NCBI RefSeq assembly: GCF_003386235.1
Contig: NZ_QRDZ01000015.1
Coordinates: forward strand, 124,001-188,000
Direction: 5' to 3'
DNA length: 64,000 bases
From: Cohnella phaseoli
GTDB taxonomy: Bacteria > Bacillota > Bacilli > Paenibacillales > Paenibacillaceae
A program made the position numbers and the translations under genes. Under the pieces are notes generated by a model. That model saw only the letters and a program-made list of their open reading frames with translations. It did no database searches and was not told where the DNA came from. Below are positions 61,172 through 64,000 of this stretch, piece by piece (within the stretch, counting starts at the first letter, position 1; every line of letters starts with the position of its first letter).

Positions 61172-61894
61172 TTACAACACGTTCAGCAGGGCGTTCAACT
61201 GGGGGGCATAGCTATCGCGGACAAGATTAAACTCGTAATCTACGGCGGCTTTTTTCTGTACGGACCCCATTCCGTCATGCCAGCGATACAGAGTCAGCAC
61301 CTCGTTGATAAAATAAAAGTCTATTCTGTTCAGATGGACTCTGAGCCAGTATTCGTAGTCTTGCGTACAAGCAAGCGATTCGTTAAAGTAACCGATCCGT
61401 TCAGGGATGGAACGATTCATCATGACGGTGGAGCCATTGATCGGGCAGAAGGTGAACAGCGCTTCGATCAGCTTCCTGAGGCTAGGAAATTTGACGGCAA
61501 GCGCGCTCATCGTAATATCGTTGTTGGCGTTGATCAGATGGAAGTCGGTGCAACTGATCGGAGCTTGATGCTCTTCCATGAATGCGACTTGGCGGGCGAC
61601 TTTGTGCGGGTACATCAGATCGTCCGAGCTTAACCAGGCCATATATTTGCCGTTAGCGACGCCCATGCCGTAGTTCAATGCGCTGCCCGTGCCTCCGTTG
61701 GCTTTGCCGAAATAGCGGATGCGGGAGCGAAACGGATCGAGCTTATGCTGATGCATCGTCGAGCCGTCGTCAACGACGATAACCTCGATATTCGGATACG
61801 TCTGATTCAGCACGCTGGCGACAGATTGATCGATATAGGGACAGTTGTAAAACGGAATAATGACGCTAACGAGCGGAAAATGATCTTTCGTCAT
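61172..61894 (-). CDS. GT2 glycosyltransferase
   Basis: A 240-residue GT-A enzyme: PLVSVIIPFYNCPYIDQSVASVL, VVDDGSTMHQ, WLSSDDLMYPHK and TQDYEYWLRVHL. It is close to the 57845 protein throughout, which suggests an inverted duplication flanking the intervening genes. ATG at 61894 follows GGAGG. The 173 bp between it and the divergent epimerase gene contain no clear promoter. Confidence 0.88.
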   Translation of the reverse strand: MTKDHFPLVSVIIPFYNCPYIDQSVASVLNQTYPNIEVIVVDDGSTMHQHKLDPFRSRIRYFGKANGGTGSALNYGMGVANGKYMAWLSSDDLMYPHKVARQVAFMEEHQAPISCTDFHLINANNDITMSALAVKFPSLRKLIEALFTFCPINGSTVMMNRSIPERIGYFNESLACTQDYEYWLRVHLNRIDFYFINEVLTLYRWHDGMGSVQKKAAVDYEFNLVRDSYAPQLNALLNVL

Positions 61895-62067
61895 GGCAGC
61901 CTCCAATCTTTCAGATAGACAAAGCCGATGCTCCATCGTATGTGGACAGGGCGTCAGCCGCCACGACGCTTGAACCGGGTTCGAGCGCCTATTTTCCTGC
62001 GGCTGTCCAAGCGGGGAACGGTTTGTCTCCATAAAATGGAGGAAAACGGCAAAGGACTGAAAAGCCA

Positions 62068-62979
62068 ATGCGTGTCATCGTGACTGGGGGAGCGGGATTT
62101 ATCGGTAGTCGTCTGGTCCGTGCGCTATTGGAACGGGGAGATGAAGTGATTGTCCTCGACGATCTGAGCACGGGGGATCCAAGAAGATTGCCCTCCGGCG
62201 TCGATATCCGCCTGCTGCGTGCGGAAGAAGCGGATACGGCGGATTTCATTGCGGCGATTAGGCCTCAAATCGTGTTTCATCTGGCCGCACAAGTCGGGAT
62301 GGGAAGCTCCGTCAAAAATCCTGCCGACGACGGAAGGAGCAATATTATCGGTACGCTGCGGGTGCTGGAAGGCTGCAGGGAAGCGGGTAGCAAGCTGGTT
62401 TTTTCCTCTACGTCAGGGGTATACGGGGAGGCCGTCGGCAACCGGCCGTTCCGGGAATCGAGCCTCAAGAGACCTAGCGCGCCATATGGGCTATCCAAGT
62501 GGGTTGCGGAGCAATACATCGATTACGGAGGAAAATGGTGGGGTGTCGCTTACACGATACTACGATATGCCAATGTGTATGGCCCCGGTCAGGCGGCAAG
62601 GGGCGAGGGCGGCGTCGTAGCGTGTTTTATGGATAGAATCGGGAGCGGGCTTCCACTTATCATTCATGGCGACGGCGAGCAAAGTCGGGATTTCGTCCAT
62701 GTGGACGATGTCGTACGGGCAAACCTTGCGGCGATCGCCAAGGGAAACGGAGAGGCGTTCAATATTGGAACGGGAATCGCCACGTCGATCAACCTGCTGG
62801 CGGATCGCTGCGAGCGGTTGGCCGCCGCTTCGTTCGGCCGGATCTATGAGCCGGAGAGAAGCGGCGACGCCAGATGCAGCAGGCTGTCGTCGGGTAAGGC
62901 CGCAACCGTTCTTGGCTGGAAGCCGGCCATATCGCTGGACGACGGTCTGTCGCAGCTATTTAAGGTAACTAACCGGTAG
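62068..62979 (+). CDS. NAD-dependent nucleotide-sugar epimerase/dehydratase (GalE-like)
   Basis: A 303-residue extended SDR. VTGGAGFIGSRLVRALLERGDEVIVLDDLSTG is a GalE/WbpP-type N-terminus, FSSTSGVYGE and YGLSKWVAEQY provide Ser/Thr and Tyr-x3-Lys, and LRYANVYGPGQ with SRDFVHVDDVVRA are typical of UDP-hexose or UDP-HexNAc 4-epimerases. It is divergent from a glycosyltransferase run and is likely to supply a donor sugar to that cluster. Confidence 0.85.
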   Translation: MRVIVTGGAGFIGSRLVRALLERGDEVIVLDDLSTGDPRRLPSGVDIRLLRAEEADTADFIAAIRPQIVFHLAAQVGMGSSVKNPADDGRSNIIGTLRVLEGCREAGSKLVFSSTSGVYGEAVGNRPFRESSLKRPSAPYGLSKWVAEQYIDYGGKWWGVAYTILRYANVYGPGQAARGEGGVVACFMDRIGSGLPLIIHGDGEQSRDFVHVDDVVRANLAAIAKGNGEAFNIGTGIATSINLLADRCERLAAASFGRIYEPERSGDARCSRLSSGKAATVLGWKPAISLDDGLSQLFKVTNR

Positions 62980-63003
62980 ACGTTCAAGGTTAACGCTTGA
63001 GGA

Positions 63004-63972
63004 TCAGATCGTCCATCTAAGCAGCATGCCCGATTGAGTCAGGCCGGAGCCAAAGCCGTATAGAGCGACGAGGTGTCCAGACTGAAGTCGACCTTCCCTG
63101 CAGGCCGCGTCCAGCGCGAGCGGGATCGTGGCCGCCGATGTATTGCCGTTAAGGACGACGCTTTGCAGAGCTTTTTCCACTGGCAGCCCCAGTCTTTCGC
63201 AGATCGCCTCGATCATGCGCAGATTGGCGCTGTGCGGCACGAACCAATCGAGATTCCCGACGCTTAGGCCGGCCTGATCAAGCAAACCGCGTACGCCGTC
63301 GGGAACGGTAGACAGCGCCCATTTGTATACTTCGCGGCCGTTTTGAACGAGTTTTCCGTTCGGATGGCAGTAGACCTGCATGCCGCCGGAGCCGTCCGTT
63401 ACCGCATTTGCCGCCAACAGGGCGCCCTCGTCCCGGGCTTCGACCAGCACTGCGCCCGCGCCATCGCCAAACAGGATACAGGTGGAACGATCGGTGTAAT
63501 CGGTTATTTTCGTTAACGTCTCGGCGCCGATGACAAGCACGGAACGGTAGGCTCCGCTTAGGATAAGCCCGTTCGCCATTTGCAGGGCGGTAACGAAGCC
63601 CGCGCACGCGGCGCTAACGTCAACCGCAAGACAGCGTTCTGCGCCGATTGCCTGTTGAATTATGGAGGCAACGGAGGGACAAGGCATATCCGGCGTCGTC
63701 GTGGCGACGATAATTCCGTCAATCCGCGAGGGGTCAACCGCAGTGAAGCGACGGAGCAGGTCTTGCACGGCCGCAATGGCGAGATCGCTGGTCGTCTGAT
63801 CGGCCGCAGCTCGGTGGCGCAGCTCAATCCCCGTTCTTCTGACGATCCATTTGTTATCCGTTTCCACCCATTGTTCCAAGTCCGCGTTCGTTATTTTGCC
63901 GTCCGGTACATAACTTCCGATTGCCGTAAGCTGGGCTTTGGAGTGAAAGCCTTGTGCAACAGGGGCAGTCAT
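63004..63972 (-). CDS. fabH: Beta-ketoacyl-ACP synthase III (FabH family)
   Basis: A 322-residue thiolase-fold enzyme. The catalytic triad is visible: Cys in VSAACAGFVTAL, His in FVPHSANLRM and Asn in LNGNTSAATIP. GFGSGLTQSGMLLRW is the C-terminal glycine-rich end. FabH condenses acyl-CoA with malonyl-ACP to start fatty acid synthesis; Bacilli often have two. ATG at 63972 is chosen because GGAGG precedes it; an ATG at 63987 would be without a ribosome site in view. It is not part of a fab operon here. Confidence 0.9.
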   Translation of the reverse strand: MTAPVAQGFHSKAQLTAIGSYVPDGKITNADLEQWVETDNKWIVRRTGIELRHRAAADQTTSDLAIAAVQDLLRRFTAVDPSRIDGIIVATTTPDMPCPSVASIIQQAIGAERCLAVDVSAACAGFVTALQMANGLILSGAYRSVLVIGAETLTKITDYTDRSTCILFGDGAGAVLVEARDEGALLAANAVTDGSGGMQVYCHPNGKLVQNGREVYKWALSTVPDGVRGLLDQAGLSVGNLDWFVPHSANLRMIEAICERLGLPVEKALQSVVLNGNTSAATIPLALDAACREGRLQSGHLVALYGFGSGLTQSGMLLRWTI

Positions 63973-64000
63973 TACGCATTCCTCCATTTTTTTAGTATTA

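Noticed and set aside
33640..62067. CATANNNTG motifs (33821, 40015, 50006 and minus-strand 61942) as additional sigma-K -10 boxes
   Set aside because: Each has one mismatch in the last base and none has AC at 16-18 bp upstream. Their recurrence upstream of four units is curious, but the evidence is not sufficient for promoter calls.

Overview
The window looks like a chromosomal stretch of an endospore-forming, moderately GC-rich Firmicute, most likely of the Paenibacillaceae (Paenibacillus or Cohnella type). This rests on family recognition, not a search. Supporting content includes a tricistronic spore germination receptor operon, a PdaA-type cortex deacetylase, a CotSA-like glycosyltransferase, EcsAB, SLH-domain surface proteins, Gram-positive style ribosome binding sites with frequent TTG and GTG starts, and small intergenic repeats. 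No tRNA, rRNA, CRISPR array, prophage or intact insertion sequence was seen. Positions 1 to about 23,700 carry mostly ordinary chromosomal genes: a truncated LysR regulator, a DHA2 drug exporter with its PadR regulator and two palindromic operators, a UMF1-type MFS protein, a 98-bp duplicated intergenic repeat, a putative zinc-dependent phospholipase C, cheX, an SDR, a DEAD-box-type helicase, pdaA, an SLH protein, a gerB-gerA-gerC operon, ecsAB, an aminotransferase divergent from a MocR regulator, an AraC regulator whose stop codon abuts a 145-bp IS5-like MITE, psd, a CotSA-like glycosyltransferase and a Zn-type ArsR repressor. Positions 23,865 to about 62,980 hold the notable region. It opens with a 9.7-kb gene for a roughly 3,237-residue protein made of about 280 decapeptide repeats, preceded by a sequence that fits the mother-cell sigma-K promoter consensus and lacking a signal peptide. 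It is followed by some eleven glycosyltransferases (GT2, GT4, CgeB-like and GT-D folds), a nucleotidyltransferase, a three-gene set for a UDP-2-acetamido-2,6-dideoxy-L-hexose, two further epimerase/dehydratases and four small proteins of unknown function. Several of these enzymes carry a Lys/Arg-rich head plus a tetrapeptide repeat (aromatic-x-x-Gly), and three carry a shared beta-rich C-terminal module. No flippase, polymerase or lipid-carrier glycosyltransferase was found. The simplest reading (inference) is a locus that builds and glycosylates a giant fibrous spore-surface protein in the mother-cell cytoplasm. Embedded in it, at 41.4 to 49.9 kb, is a separate, signal-peptide-bearing operon of two SLH proteins and a 2,161-residue PKD-type secreted protein, with patches of lower GC. 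The window ends with a FabH-type ketoacyl-ACP synthase.
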